Assembly (NCBI RefSeq): GCF_006716905.1
Contig: NZ_VFPV01000001.1
Span: 425,501 to 489,500, forward strand
Direction of reading: 5' to 3'
DNA from: Acidovorax temperans
Lineage (GTDB): Bacteria; Pseudomonadota; Gammaproteobacteria; Burkholderiales; Burkholderiaceae_C
Length of the DNA: 64,000 bases
Every line of letters begins with the position of its first letter. Position 1 is the first letter of the stretch. Shown in pieces: positions 45,065 to 54,258 of this stretch. The notes beneath the pieces are model-generated. The model was not told the origin of the DNA, searched no databases, and worked only from the letters and a program-made list of their open reading frames with translations. A program made the translations under genes and the position numbers.

Positions 45065-45807
45065 GCAGCCTCCCGTGCAGCGCGGATAAAGGCCACCTGC
45101 TCGCGCGTGACGGCCACCAGGTCGTCACCCACCAGCGGGTATTCAATGGCATGCGGCACATCGGCAGGCAAAGCGCGCAACACGGCGCGCCATGGCGCCA
45201 CCGAATCGGCCAGCGGCACCGCCACCCACTTGGCGGGCAGGCGCTGCACGCCCTTGCAGTGCACATAGCGCACATAGGGTGCCAAGGCCTGCGCGGCCTG
45301 CAGCGGGCATTCGCCCTGCCAGTGCCAGTTGCCCATGTCAAAGGTCATGCCCAGGTCGAGCCCCGCCTGTGCCTGGGCCGCAAAAAAAGCCTGCATCGCG
45401 GCCAGCGTACCGGCAGTGGCGGTCTGGTCGTTCTCGATCACCAGCTCCACCTGCGGGGCGGCCTGCAGCAGGGCCTTGAGGCGATGCAGCGAGGCATGCG
45501 ACGAAGAGCTAAAGCCGCCAATCGACATCTTCAGGCGCGGCGCGCGCAACACCTGCGCAGCCTGCACGCCGCGCGCCAGGGCTGCTTCGTCCAGCGCGCC
45601 CTGCGGGGTCCACAGGCCTTCGGGGCTGGAGTACACCGCCGCCCGACCCGCCAGCGCGGGCAGCTCGGTGGCCGCATCGCGCAGCAGCTCGCCACGCACC
45701 TCCACGCCATCCGCGCCCGCTTGCTGGGCCAGGTCGGTGCACCACAGCTGGCCGTGGCGGCCGGTTTCGGCCGCGCCGAAGGAGGACAGAGAAATCAATA
45801 CCTTCAT
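45061..45807 (-). CDS. kguE: KguE-like sugar phosphate isomerase/epimerase (TIM barrel)
   Basis: A 248-residue xylose-isomerase-like TIM-barrel protein (AP endonuclease 2 family fold). Likely metal ligands are Glu in VELVIENDQT, Asp and His in FDMGNWHWQG, and Glu in HAIEYPLVGDD. In Pseudomonas, kguE is the first gene of the 2-ketogluconate operon, and its exact reaction remains uncertain. It overlaps kguK by 4 bases and follows the ABC ATPase gene by 64. Confidence 0.8.
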   Translation of the reverse strand: MKVLISLSSFGAAETGRHGQLWCTDLAQQAGADGVEVRGELLRDAATELPALAGRAAVYSSPEGLWTPQGALDEAALARGVQAAQVLRAPRLKMSIGGFSSSSHASLHRLKALLQAAPQVELVIENDQTATAGTLAAMQAFFAAQAQAGLDLGMTFDMGNWHWQGECPLQAAQALAPYVRYVHCKGVQRLPAKWVAVPLADSVAPWRAVLRALPADVPHAIEYPLVGDDLVAVTREQVAFIRAAREAA

Positions 45808-45871
45808 GTGTTTCTTTCACGCCGCGCCCCCACGGGGCGCAGGCTATCAACCGCGCACGACCTGCCAGGTC

Positions 45872-46651
45872 TCAATGTGCGTGGTGGGAAGTCAGGATCT
45901 GGCCCAGGAACTGCCGCGTCTTGTCGTGCTGCGGCTGGCTGAAGAACTGCTGAGGCGGAGCCTGCTCCAGGATCTTGCCGTCGGCCATGAAGATCACCCG
46001 GTCGGCCACGCTGCGAGCAAAGCCCATCTCGTGTGTCACGCACAGCATGGTCATGCCGTCTTCGGCCAAGCTGATCATGGTGTCCAGCACTTCCTTGACC
46101 ATCTCGGGGTCCAGCGCCGAAGTGGGCTCGTCAAACAGCATCACCTTGGGCGCCATGCACAGCGCACGCGCAATGGCCACGCGCTGCTGCTGCCCGCCCG
46201 ACAGCTGGCTGGGGTGCTTGTGCGCCTGCTCGGGGATGCGAACGCGGGTCAGGTACTTCATGGCCACTTCTTCGGCCTGCGCCTTGCTCATGCCGCGTGA
46301 ACGCATGGGGGCCAGCGTGCAGTTTTCCAGAATGGTCAGGTGCGGGAACAGGTTGAACTGCTGGAACACCATGCCCACTTCGGCGCGCACGGCATCCACG
46401 TTCTTGCCGCCGGCGGTCAGGTCAATGCCATCGACCTCGATACGGCCCTTTTGCACCGTCTCCAGCCGGTTGATGCAGCGAATCAGCGTGGACTTGCCCG
46501 AGCCCGATGGCCCGCAGATCACGATGCGCTCACCGGGCCGCACCGACAGGTTGATGTCGGTGAGCACCTGGAAGCTGTCGTACCACTTGTTGACTCCTTC
46601 CACGCGGATGATCGGCGGCGTGCCGGGGGCGGTCGTGACTGCGTCGCTCAT
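45872..46651 (-). CDS. ABC transporter ATPase, polar amino acid type
   Basis: A 259-residue ABC ATPase with Walker [10 protein letters not shown], signature [15 protein letters not shown], Walker [15 protein letters not shown] and His switch [10 protein letters not shown]. By sequence it belongs with GlnQ/HisP-type importers. I start at the ATG at 46,651. Its place in the PtxS operon suggests that the importer now serves 2-ketogluconate or a related sugar acid rather than an amino acid; this is inference. Confidence 0.92.
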   Translation of the reverse strand: MSDAVTTAPGTPPIIRVEGVNKWYDSFQVLTDINLSVRPGERIVICGPSGSGKSTLIRCINRLETVQKGRIEVDGIDLTAGGKNVDAVRAEVGMVFQQFNLFPHLTILENCTLAPMRSRGMSKAQAEEVAMKYLTRVRIPEQAHKHPSQLSGGQQQRVAIARALCMAPKVMLFDEPTSALDPEMVKEVLDTMISLAEDGMTMLCVTHEMGFARSVADRVIFMADGKILEQAPPQQFFSQPQHDKTRQFLGQILTSHHAH

Positions 46652-46678
46652 CAATGGCTCCTTATCGTTCAGGCAGGC

Positions 46679-47485
46679 TTACTGCAGCTTGGGCAAGTCA
46701 GCGCCAAGCCACTTTTGGTACAGCTTGTTCAGCTCGCCATTGGCGGTGTTGCGGGCCACAAAGTCGTTCACGGCCTTGGTCAGCTCGTCCTGGCCGGGGC
46801 GCAGGGCAATGCCCATGGCTTGCTGCAGCAGGTTGAACTTGTTCTCGAACGTGTTGGCGGGCACGCGCTTGGCGATCTGCGCCGCCACGGTGACCGAGCA
46901 GCCGATCGCATCGACCTGGCCCGAGATCAGTGCCTGCATGGCCGATGCGTCGTCGTCAAAGCGGCGGATTTCGGTGCCCTCGGGCGCGGCCTTGGTCACG
47001 GCCACGTCTTGGGTGCTGGCACGGGCCACGCCCACACGCGCGGTCTTGAGGTCTGCCGCACTCTTGATGTTGGCGCCCGTCTTACCGTACAGCACGATGG
47101 TCGCGGCCGCATAGGGCTGCGAGAACTGCACCTGCTTGGAGCGCTCGGGCGTGATGGCCAGCGAGGCCACCAGCACATCGACCTTGTTGGTCAGCAGAAA
47201 CGGAATGCGGTTGGGGCCGGTGACGGGCACGATGTTGGCCTTCACGCCCAGGTCCTTGGCCAGCAGCTTGGCCACGTCGGCGTCATAGCCGTCGGGCTGG
47301 TTTTGCGCGTTGGTGGTGCCGTAGGGGGGAAAGTCCACCAGCATGCCGATGGTGATCTCACCCTTCTTCTTGATGTCGGCCACGGACTGTGCCGCGGCCA
47401 GCGGCGCAAACGCCGTGAGGGCGGCGCCCAGGCCCAAGGCGGCCAAAGCGGCGGTAGCGGTGCGGCGTTGCAAAGAAAAAGTCAT
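46679..47485 (-). CDS. ABC transporter periplasmic binding protein (family 3)
   Basis: A 268-residue exported protein: signal peptide to about residue 33 (APLAAAQ), then family 3 solute-binding signatures [37 protein letters not shown] and [25 protein letters not shown] lies 7 bases before the ATG at 47,485. The Arg that normally binds the amino-acid alpha-carboxylate in this family would lie in ITPERSK and appears present, so a carboxylate ligand is plausible; a sugar acid also offers a carboxylate. Confidence 0.9.
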   Translation of the reverse strand: MTFSLQRRTATAALAALGLGAALTAFAPLAAAQSVADIKKKGEITIGMLVDFPPYGTTNAQNQPDGYDADVAKLLAKDLGVKANIVPVTGPNRIPFLLTNKVDVLVASLAITPERSKQVQFSQPYAAATIVLYGKTGANIKSAADLKTARVGVARASTQDVAVTKAAPEGTEIRRFDDDASAMQALISGQVDAIGCSVTVAAQIAKRVPANTFENKFNLLQQAMGIALRPGQDELTKAVNDFVARNTANGELNKLYQKWLGADLPKLQ

Positions 47486-47551
47486 CGCATGTCTCCTGGT
47501 GGTTGGTGTGAACGAGAACAGAAAGAAAAGAAGAAGGTTGCGGCGCATGGG

Positions 47552-48205
47552 TCAGCGCGCCAGAGCACGGGCGCGCTTGCGCTCCATGCGTGCGGCCAGC
47601 AGCGACAGCGGCCAGCAGATCACGAAATACAGCGCGGCCACGGTGGTGAACACATGCAGCGGCTGAAACGTGGCGTTGTTGATGATCTGCCCCGCCCGCG
47701 TGATCTCGGTGAAGCCGATGATGGCGGCCAGCGACGTGCCCTTGATGATCTGCACCATGTAGCCCACCGTGGGCGGCAGTGCAATTTTGAAAGCCTGGGG
47801 CAACACCACAAACCGCATGCGGGCCACGTACTTGAGGTTCAGCGCCTGGGCGGCCTCCCACTGGCCGCGTGGCACGGCCTCAATACACCCGCGCCAGATC
47901 TCGGCCAGAAAAGCCGCGCTGTTCAGCACCAGCGCCACGCCCGCCGCCACCCAGGGGTTGATGTCAAACCCCAGCACGGGTGCGCCAAAGAAGATGAGGA
48001 ACAGCTGCAGCAGCAGCGGCGTGCCCTGGAACACCTGGATGAACACGCGCGCCGCATTGCGTGCCACAGCGTTCTCTGAGGTGCGCGACAGCGCAACCAC
48101 CAGCCCCAGCAGCGCACCGCCGACGAAGGCAATAGCCGACAGCGCCAGCGTCCACTGCGCGGCCTGCACGATGAAAAGAAACTCGGAGAGTCCGAAGGTA
48201 CGCAT
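47552..48205 (-). CDS. ABC transporter permease (HisM/GlnP type)
   Basis: A 217-residue inner-membrane permease with about five helices and the conserved cytoplasmic loop EAAQALNLKYVARMRFVVLPQAFKIALPP, which contacts the ATPase. The N-terminal motif FQGTPLLLQLFLIFFG is typical of polar amino-acid permeases. It pairs with the permease broken by the IS element immediately upstream (11 bases). Confidence 0.92.
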   Translation of the reverse strand: MRTFGLSEFLFIVQAAQWTLALSAIAFVGGALLGLVVALSRTSENAVARNAARVFIQVFQGTPLLLQLFLIFFGAPVLGFDINPWVAAGVALVLNSAAFLAEIWRGCIEAVPRGQWEAAQALNLKYVARMRFVVLPQAFKIALPPTVGYMVQIIKGTSLAAIIGFTEITRAGQIINNATFQPLHVFTTVAALYFVICWPLSLLAARMERKRARALAR

Positions 48206-48478
48206 GGTCGGTCTCCTTATCGGCGGTCGGGGTAGTTAAGGACGCGCTGATAAATCAGCTTGAACAGCGCCGAGAAACTCAGCGCCAGCGCCAGGTAGAT
48301 GGCCGTCACCACGATGTAGATCTCAAAGCTGCGGAAGGTCTGCGACTGTAGGTTGGCCGCCACCGAGGTCAGGTCGTCCGCCGAGATGACCGACACCACG
48401 GCCGAGCTGAGCATGAGCAGGATGAACTGGCTGGTGAGCGCCGGGTAAATGGCCTTGAGCGCAGGCTTGAGGATGGCG

Positions 48479-49530
48479 GATTCAAGTACGAGGTGCAACA
48501 CGGTTTAACGAGGCGTGAAACACCTCGTGGGGTGTCTTGAATCCGAGCCGCTTTCGAGGTCTGTGATTCAATCTGTTTTGGATCATAGCCAGCTCTTCAT
48601 CCGTCACGGTTTCCATGCGCCGCTTCTTTGGGATGTACTGGCGCAGCAGCCCATTGAAGTTCTCGTTGCTTCCGCGCTGCCAGCTGCAATACGGATCGGC
48701 AAAGTAGGTCTGGATGCCCAAGGCCTGATCGATGGCCTGGTGGTTGGCAAACTCCTTTCCGTTGTCCACCGTCAACGTCTTCACCCGCGCAGCCAAGGGC
48801 CCCAGTTTGTCCTCAATGGCTTGGCCCACCAGATCAGCGGTCTTGTTGCTGACCTTGGCCAAAACGGCATAGCCGCTCTTGCGCTCTACCAAAGTCACGA
48901 TGGCCTGCTTGTGTGCTGCGCCAATGACGGTGTCGCCCTCCCAGTGGCCTACCTGCTTGCGCTCTTCAATATGGCCTGGCCGCTCGCTGATCGGGCGTCT
49001 GTTGGGGATTTGCCCGCGTCTGTCGCGGCCGTGTAGATAGCGTTTGCGCCGAGGTTTTTGACTGCGCAGGTTCTGGTGCAGCTTGCCACCAGCGGCCTTG
49101 TCCGCATAGACACGCAGGTACACGCTCTCGTGGCTGACTGCAACCTTCTGGGCAATCTGCTCAGGACTCCATTGCAGTCCAAGGTAGAACACTACATCGC
49201 CCCAGACCTGAGCACTCACGCGTCGGGCGTTGCGGCTGCGCTGCGCTCGTTGGGCTGCCTTGCGGCACGCCTGCTCAGCGCGGTACCCGCGCTGACCACG
49301 ACCGCGGTTCAATTCGCGGCTGATGGTGCTGCGGCTTCGACCCAGCAGGCGGGCAATCTCGCTGATGGTGTGATTGGCTTTCAAGAGACTGTGGATTTGG
49401 TATCGTTCTTCTCGGCTGAGGTGCTTGTACATCGGGCAACTTGGACTTGGCGGTTTGAGCGGCCATGATGCCTTGGCATCCTCAGCCACCCGTCACCGGG
49501 TTCATCTTTGTTGCGCTTCGTACTTGAATC
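48479..49530 (-). mobile_element. IS30-family insertion sequence, 1,052 bp
   Basis: The ends form 21-bp inverted repeats (GATTCAAGTACGA[G/A]G[T/C]GCAAC with two mismatches) at 48,479-48,499 and 49,510-49,530. The flanks share a 2-bp direct repeat CG at 48,477-48,478 and 49,531-49,532, consistent with the short duplications of IS30 elements. One transposase gene fills the element. The near-perfect ends and intact gene suggest a recent insertion. Confidence 0.93.
48482..49432 (-). CDS. IS30-family transposase
   Basis: A 316-residue DDE transposase. The N-terminal helix-turn-helix domain is MYKHLSREERYQIHSLLKAN with TISEIARLLGRSRSTISREL; the catalytic acids lie in GHWEGDTVIG (D), LTVDNGKEF (D) and RGSNENFNGLLRQY (E). 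ATG at 49,432 gives the canonical start; the frame is open 57 bases further up. The stop codon (48,482-48,484) lies inside the terminal inverted repeat. Confidence 0.95.
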   Translation of the reverse strand: MYKHLSREERYQIHSLLKANHTISEIARLLGRSRSTISRELNRGRGQRGYRAEQACRKAAQRAQRSRNARRVSAQVWGDVVFYLGLQWSPEQIAQKVAVSHESVYLRVYADKAAGGKLHQNLRSQKPRRKRYLHGRDRRGQIPNRRPISERPGHIEERKQVGHWEGDTVIGAAHKQAIVTLVERKSGYAVLAKVSNKTADLVGQAIEDKLGPLAARVKTLTVDNGKEFANHQAIDQALGIQTYFADPYCSWQRGSNENFNGLLRQYIPKKRRMETVTDEELAMIQNRLNHRPRKRLGFKTPHEVFHASLNRVAPRT

Positions 49531-49987
49531 CGCCGATCACAAACCGGAAGATCTCCCACGGCTTGAGGTTGAGCGCCTTGCCCGCCTCAATCTGCCCCTT
49601 GGGGATGGACTCGATACCCGCCCGCACGATCTCGGCCGCATACGCCCCCAGGTTGACCACCATGGCGGTGAGCGCTGCGGTGTAAGGCGACCAGCGCAGG
49701 CCGATGGACGGCAGCGCAAAGAAGAAGAAAAAAAGCTGCACCAGAAACGGCGTGTTGCGGATGACCTCGATGTACGCGTTGATCAAAAACCGCAGCCAGC
49801 CCGGCCCGCCCGTCTTGCCCCAGGCGCAAAAGATGGCCACCACCAGCCCCAGCAAAGTGGCGGTGAGCGACAGCTGCACGGTGATCCAGGTGCCCTTGAG
49901 CAGCAAGGGCCACGCGGCAAACACGGCATCGAACTGGAACTGGTAATTCACGGTGAACAGTCGTTATTTCGAAGTGACGCCAGTTTA

Positions 49988-50001
49988 TGAAACCGGTTTC
50001 A
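49988..50001. promoter_or_regulatory. PtxS operator upstream of the 2-ketogluconate-type operon
   Basis: The perfect 14-bp palindrome TGAAACCGGTTTCA is identical to the published PtxS operator of Pseudomonas. It lies 36 bases before the GTG start of the first permease and about 100 bases before hemH on the other strand. It is a strong link between the LacI-type gene at 42,028 and this 8-kb operon. Confidence 0.85.
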
Positions 50002-50101
50002 CAACCACATCGGGGAATACCCGATGCGCACCCAAAACGCTGCAACGCACACCCTAAAAGCCCCGCATCGCGCCGGTCGAGCGCGTGGGCGAAAATACCG
50101 C

Positions 50102-51214
50102 ATGCCTTTCTTCCACCCAGAACCCCCCTACACCCACGGCCAACCCGAGCGCACCGCCGTGCTGCTGTGCAACCTGGGCACGCCCGACGAAGCCACAGCG
50201 CCCGCGCTGCGGCGCTACCTTGGCCAGTTCCTGTCAGACCACCGCGTGGTCGAGATTCCCAAGCTGGTGTGGATGCTGATCCTGCACGGCATCATTTTGC
50301 GGGTGCGGCCGGCCAAATCTGCCGCCAAATACGCCAGTGTCTGGACGCCTGAAGGCTCGCCCCTGGCGGTGTGGACGGCAAAGCAGGCCACCTTGCTGCG
50401 CGGCTGGCTGGGCGAAGCCGGGCACAACGTGCTGGTGCGCCACGCCATGCGCTATGGCAACCCATCGATTGCCAGCCAGCTCGATGCGCTGAAGGCCGAG
50501 GGTGCCACACGCATCCTGATCCTGCCGCTGTACCCGCAATACTCCGGCACCACCACCGCCAGCGTGTTTGACGCCGTCTACACCTGGGCGGCCAGCACCC
50601 GCAACGTGCCCGAACTGCGCTTTGTGAACCGCTACCACGACGACGCCGGCTACATCGAAGCGCTGGCGCGCACGGTGGAGTCGCACTGGAAAGAGAACGG
50701 CCAGCCAGACCAACTGGTGATGAGCTTTCACGGCGTGCCCGAGCGCACCCTGCACCTGGGCGACCCCTACCACTGCGAAGCCCGCAAAACCGGCCGCCTG
50801 CTGGCCGAACGCCTGGGCCTGCGGGAAGACCGCTACCAGATCACCTTCCAGTCGCGCTTTGGCAAGGCCAAGTGGCTGGAGCCCTACACCCAGCCCACCA
50901 TCGAAGCCCTGGCCCAAAAAGGCACGCGCCGTGTCGATGTGATCTGCCCCGGCTTTACCAGCGACTGCCTGGAAACGCTGGAAGAAATCAACATGGAAGT
51001 GCGTGAAGCCTTCCTGCACCACGGTGGCAAGGAGTTCCACTACATCCCTTGCCTGAACGACACCCACCCGTGGATTGGCGCCCTGAGCCGCATCACCCAG
51101 CAGCACCTGCAAGGCTGGCCCACCACCGTGGCCGGGGCTGACGCGCAGGAAGACGCCCGCAAGCACGCGCTGGCCGGCGGTGCACCCCAAGGGCGTTGCC
51201 CGGTGGCACACTGA
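50102..51214 (+). CDS. hemH: Ferrochelatase (protoheme ferro-lyase)
   Basis: Inserts ferrous iron into protoporphyrin IX in the last step of heme synthesis. The 370-residue product has the N-terminal TAVLLCNLGTPD, YPQYSGTTTASVFD, catalytic His in VMSFHGVPERTLHLGDPY, and Glu in the C-terminal CLETLEEINMEVREAF. The ATG at 50,102 is chosen over one 78 bases earlier because it gives the normal family N-terminus. Confidence 0.96.
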   Translation: MPFFHPEPPYTHGQPERTAVLLCNLGTPDEATAPALRRYLGQFLSDHRVVEIPKLVWMLILHGIILRVRPAKSAAKYASVWTPEGSPLAVWTAKQATLLRGWLGEAGHNVLVRHAMRYGNPSIASQLDALKAEGATRILILPLYPQYSGTTTASVFDAVYTWAASTRNVPELRFVNRYHDDAGYIEALARTVESHWKENGQPDQLVMSFHGVPERTLHLGDPYHCEARKTGRLLAERLGLREDRYQITFQSRFGKAKWLEPYTQPTIEALAQKGTRRVDVICPGFTSDCLETLEEINMEVREAFLHHGGKEFHYIPCLNDTHPWIGALSRITQQHLQGWPTTVAGADAQEDARKHALAGGAPQGRCPVAH

Positions 51215-51276
51215 TTGGCAATGCGTACCAGCAGCTGCACCACGCCACGGTAGGTGTGCAACTGCGCCCAATGCCT

Positions 51277-51343
51277 TTTGCTACTATTTTTATAGCTTGC
51301 TGCGCTTATCCATCAAGCGCTGCAGGCACTTTTCATTGATAAC
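51277..51343 (+). repeat. Comamonadaceae-type interspersed repeat, intergenic copy
   Basis: The sequence runs TTGCTACTATTTTTATAGC, then TTGCTGCGCTTATCC, then AAGCGCTGCAGGC and ACTTTT. It has the same two tandem palindromic units as the copies at 23,058, 25,499 and 60,301. It lies between hemH and the Lon-like gene. Confidence 0.65.
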
Positions 51344-51388
51344 AACCTGCGCCCAGCGGCAAACGCTGGAAGGTTTTTGCACCCAGCC

Positions 51389-53920
51389 ATGCCCGCCAAC
51401 GCCCTCTCTGCCTCGCAACTGCGCCTGACCATCGACCCCACCTCGCTCGGTTTTGCCAGCACCGCCGAGTTGCAAGATTTGCCCCTGCCATGGATCGGGC
51501 AAGAACGCGCGCAGGCTGCCGCACAGTTCGGGCTGCAGATGAACCAGCCCGACTACCACCTCTTTGTGCTGGGCGAAGTGGGCAGCGGGAGGACATCCCT
51601 CATGCGCCAGGCCATGCAGACGGCCGCAGCCCTGCGGCCGGTGCCGCCAGACCTGTGCTACTTGCACAACTTTGAGGCCCCCGAGCGCCCCCGCGCCCTG
51701 CGCCTGCCCGCAGGCCAGGGCCGTGTGTTGCGCCGGGCCATGGCAGAGCTGGCCAAGGCCCTGCAAACCGATATTCCGCGCCACCTGAGCAGCCCTGACT
51801 TCCGCGCCCAGGCCCGCGCCATTGAGCAAACCTACGAAGCGCAAGAAGCCAAGGCATTTGCCGTGCTGGAGGCCTTTGCCCAGGCCCGGCAGTTCCGGCT
51901 GCAGCGCTCTGACGAAGACGGCGGGCACATGGTGTTCACCCTCACAGGCGCCAGCGGCCAGCCCCTGACCGAAGCCGAAGCCCGCGCCCTGCCCCCCGAG
52001 CAACGCGCCCGCATCGACGAAGCCGAACAAGCCCTGCGCGCCGAAATCATCGCGTTTGCGCAAACCTTGCGCCCGCTGGAACGCGTGCGTGACGACGCCC
52101 TGAATGACCTGCGCAAGCGCACCGTGCGCCCCCTGGTGCAGCAAGCCCTGGCCACCGTGCGCAGCACCGTGCCCGAACAACCCGGGGTGCTGCAAACCTG
52201 GCTGCAGCAAGTGGAACGCGAACTGCTGCAGCACCTGCACTGGTTTGAACTGGCGGAGCCCCCCAAAGACAGCCCCGGTGACACCAGTACCGACAAAAGC
52301 AGCAACCCGGCCAGCACGCCCAGCGATGACGAAGACGACGGCGATGCCCATGACGCCCTGAACCGGCTGCTGCACCTGTGCCAGGTGCATGTGGCGGTAG
52401 ACCACCACGGTCAAACCAGCGCGCCCGTCATCGTGGAAGACAACCCGCAGCACCGCACGCTGTTTGGCAACATCGAACCGCACAGCGACGGCGACACGCC
52501 CCACGCCGACTTCGCCGGCATTCGCGCTGGCAGCCTGTTGCGTGCGCACGGCGGCTTCTTGCTGCTGCACCTGCACGACCTGGTCAGCGAAGAAGGGCTG
52601 TGGGCGCGCCTGCGCCGCTTTTTGCGCTGCAGCCGCCTGCACATTGACGAATCCGGCAGCAGCGGCAGTGGCTCTGCCCCCGTGGCCCTGCAACCCGAAG
52701 CCGTGACGGTGGATGTGAAGATCGTGCTGATCGGCTCGGTGGACGAGTACTACGCCTTGCAGGAAACCGACCCCGACACCGCCCGGCGCTTTCGCGCCAA
52801 GGTGGACTTTGTGGAACGCTTTGCCGCCAGCCCCGCCACCCGCATTGCCAGCGCCATCTTTGTGGCCCACAGCTGCAAGCGCCGCAACCTGCCGCACTTT
52901 GGCGCACCCGCCGTGGCGCTGCTGCTGGAACAAGCCCACCGCGAGGCCGACGACCAGGGCCGCCAAAGCGCCCAGTTCGCACTGATCGAAGCCCTGCTGA
53001 TGGAAGCCGCCGCGCTTTGCCAGGCCAGGGGTGGCACGCTGGTGGAGCCAGCCGATGTGCGTGCCGCGCAGCAGGCCCGCATGCTGCGCCACAACTACCC
53101 CGAAGAGCAGCTGCACGAATCCATCGTGGAGGGGGAACGCCTCATCACCCTCACCGGCAGCGTCACCGGGCAGATCAATGCCCTCACGCAGATCGATCTG
53201 GGTGACTACCGCTTTGGCTTTCCGGTGCGCATCACCGCGCGCACGTTTGCCGGGCAGGAAGGCCTGCTCAACATCGAGCGCGAAGTGGACATGTCCGGCC
53301 CCATCCATGACAAGGGCGTGCTGATATTGCACAGCTACCTCACCGCGCTGTTCAGCCATGTGGCACCGCTGGCGCTCAACGCGTCCATCGTGTTCGAGCA
53401 GGAGTACAGCGGCGTGGAAGGCGACTCGGCCTCCTGCGCCGAGCTGTACGCGCTGCTGTCCAGCCTGTCAGGCCTGCCCCTGCGCCAGGGCATTGCCGTG
53501 ACGGGCGCATTGAACCAGCACGGTGAGGTGCTGCCCGTGGGCGGCATCAACGAAAAGATCGAAGGCTGGTTCCGCGCCTGCACCACGGCGGGGCTGGACG
53601 GTACCCAGGGCGTGCTCATTCCTGCACGCAACCAGCGCCACCTGATGCTGTCGAGCGAGGTTGCCGATGCGGTCGAACGCGGCCTGTTCCACGTCTACAC
53701 CATGCAGCATGTGAGCGAAGGCATTGCATTGCTGACGGGCGAGGCGTCGGGCATGAGCCCGGCGGAGTTGCTGCAAGCCCAGGCGGATGAGCTGGCCGGA
53801 GGCGCGGCCACGATGGAGGACACAGTGATGCAGCGGGCAGAGATGACGCTGCGGGCGTATCGGAGGGCTTGCCAGGCGGCGGGCGCAGCGCGGAGGGGGC
53901 GCGCCGTTCGGGGACGCTAG
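51389..53920 (+). CDS. Lon-like AAA protease (YcbZ/LonB-type, PF13654)
   Basis: An 843-residue protein with an ATPase-like domain and a C-terminal Lon protease domain. The catalytic Ser lies in EGDSASCAELY (about 679) and Lys in GGINEKIEGWF (about 721). The Walker A-like loop reads GEVGSGRTS, with Arg in place of the usual Lys, so ATP hydrolysis may be weak or absent. A long insert (residues about 140-320) is helical and charged. I use the ATG at 51,389; a TTG 12 bases earlier is possible. Its substrates are unknown. Confidence 0.88.
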   Translation: MPANALSASQLRLTIDPTSLGFASTAELQDLPLPWIGQERAQAAAQFGLQMNQPDYHLFVLGEVGSGRTSLMRQAMQTAAALRPVPPDLCYLHNFEAPERPRALRLPAGQGRVLRRAMAELAKALQTDIPRHLSSPDFRAQARAIEQTYEAQEAKAFAVLEAFAQARQFRLQRSDEDGGHMVFTLTGASGQPLTEAEARALPPEQRARIDEAEQALRAEIIAFAQTLRPLERVRDDALNDLRKRTVRPLVQQALATVRSTVPEQPGVLQTWLQQVERELLQHLHWFELAEPPKDSPGDTSTDKSSNPASTPSDDEDDGDAHDALNRLLHLCQVHVAVDHHGQTSAPVIVEDNPQHRTLFGNIEPHSDGDTPHADFAGIRAGSLLRAHGGFLLLHLHDLVSEEGLWARLRRFLRCSRLHIDESGSSGSGSAPVALQPEAVTVDVKIVLIGSVDEYYALQETDPDTARRFRAKVDFVERFAASPATRIASAIFVAHSCKRRNLPHFGAPAVALLLEQAHREADDQGRQSAQFALIEALLMEAAALCQARGGTLVEPADVRAAQQARMLRHNYPEEQLHESIVEGERLITLTGSVTGQINALTQIDLGDYRFGFPVRITARTFAGQEGLLNIEREVDMSGPIHDKGVLILHSYLTALFSHVAPLALNASIVFEQEYSGVEGDSASCAELYALLSSLSGLPLRQGIAVTGALNQHGEVLPVGGINEKIEGWFRACTTAGLDGTQGVLIPARNQRHLMLSSEVADAVERGLFHVYTMQHVSEGIALLTGEASGMSPAELLQAQADELAGGAATMEDTVMQRAEMTLRAYRRACQAAGAARRGRAVRGR

Positions 53921-53957
53921 CTCGCTCAGTGCGCCGAAGACTAAAGGCGCTGGGGTC

Positions 53958-54065
53958 CGGCACCCCCGATCGACCACCCTGGGCCGAGGGTATGACTACC
54001 GGCAACAGCGGTGCGATTTTCTTGAACAGCGCGGCGCTGACCTCATTGTTCTTGTTACGCCCCAT
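53958..54065 (-). pseudogene. Possible N-terminal remnant of an IS5-type transposase
   Basis: A frame starting MGRNKNNEVS continues ALFKKIAPLLPVV and GGRSGVPD, similar in feel to IS5-family transposase N-termini (LLP followed by GGRPRVPD). It then loses similarity, and no ends or catalytic motifs are visible. The rest of the 338-base gap (53,921-54,258) holds nothing recognisable. Confidence 0.3.
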
Positions 54066-54258
54066 GCAGCGTCAAACGCCGATCAGGTGTTTGACGGTGA
54101 CATGGTTTTGTTAGCGGCTATGAACGCCAGACTGAGTCATTCGCCACGAGCAGCCTGGGCCATGCCTTGATCCCCACCGGTCAATCGAGCGGTAGCGCCG
54201 CGCAGGGCCGTGTGACGCCCATCCTGCAGCGTGACCTGATGGGGTCAAGGCCGGGTTG

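Larger units (their letters stand above)
48217..49951 (-). pseudogene. ABC transporter permease interrupted by an IS30-family element
   Basis: The N-terminal part (49,533-49,951, GTG start) runs to KALNLKPWEIFRFVIG; the C-terminal part (48,217-48,476) resumes ILKPALKAIYPALTSQFILL and ends at NYPDRR. Removing the element and one copy of the 2-bp target duplication CG joins them in frame as RFVIGAILKPAL, the usual permease loop of this family, giving about 226 residues. This is the first gene of the 2-ketogluconate-type operon, directly after the PtxS operator, so the insertion may also reduce expression of everything downstream. Confidence 0.9.

Noticed and set aside
51290-53359. 689-codon minus-strand frame opposite the Lon-like gene
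   Set aside because: It shows the low-complexity Gly/Gln/His-rich composition of a shadow frame, while the + strand has the Lon Ser-Lys dyad in place.
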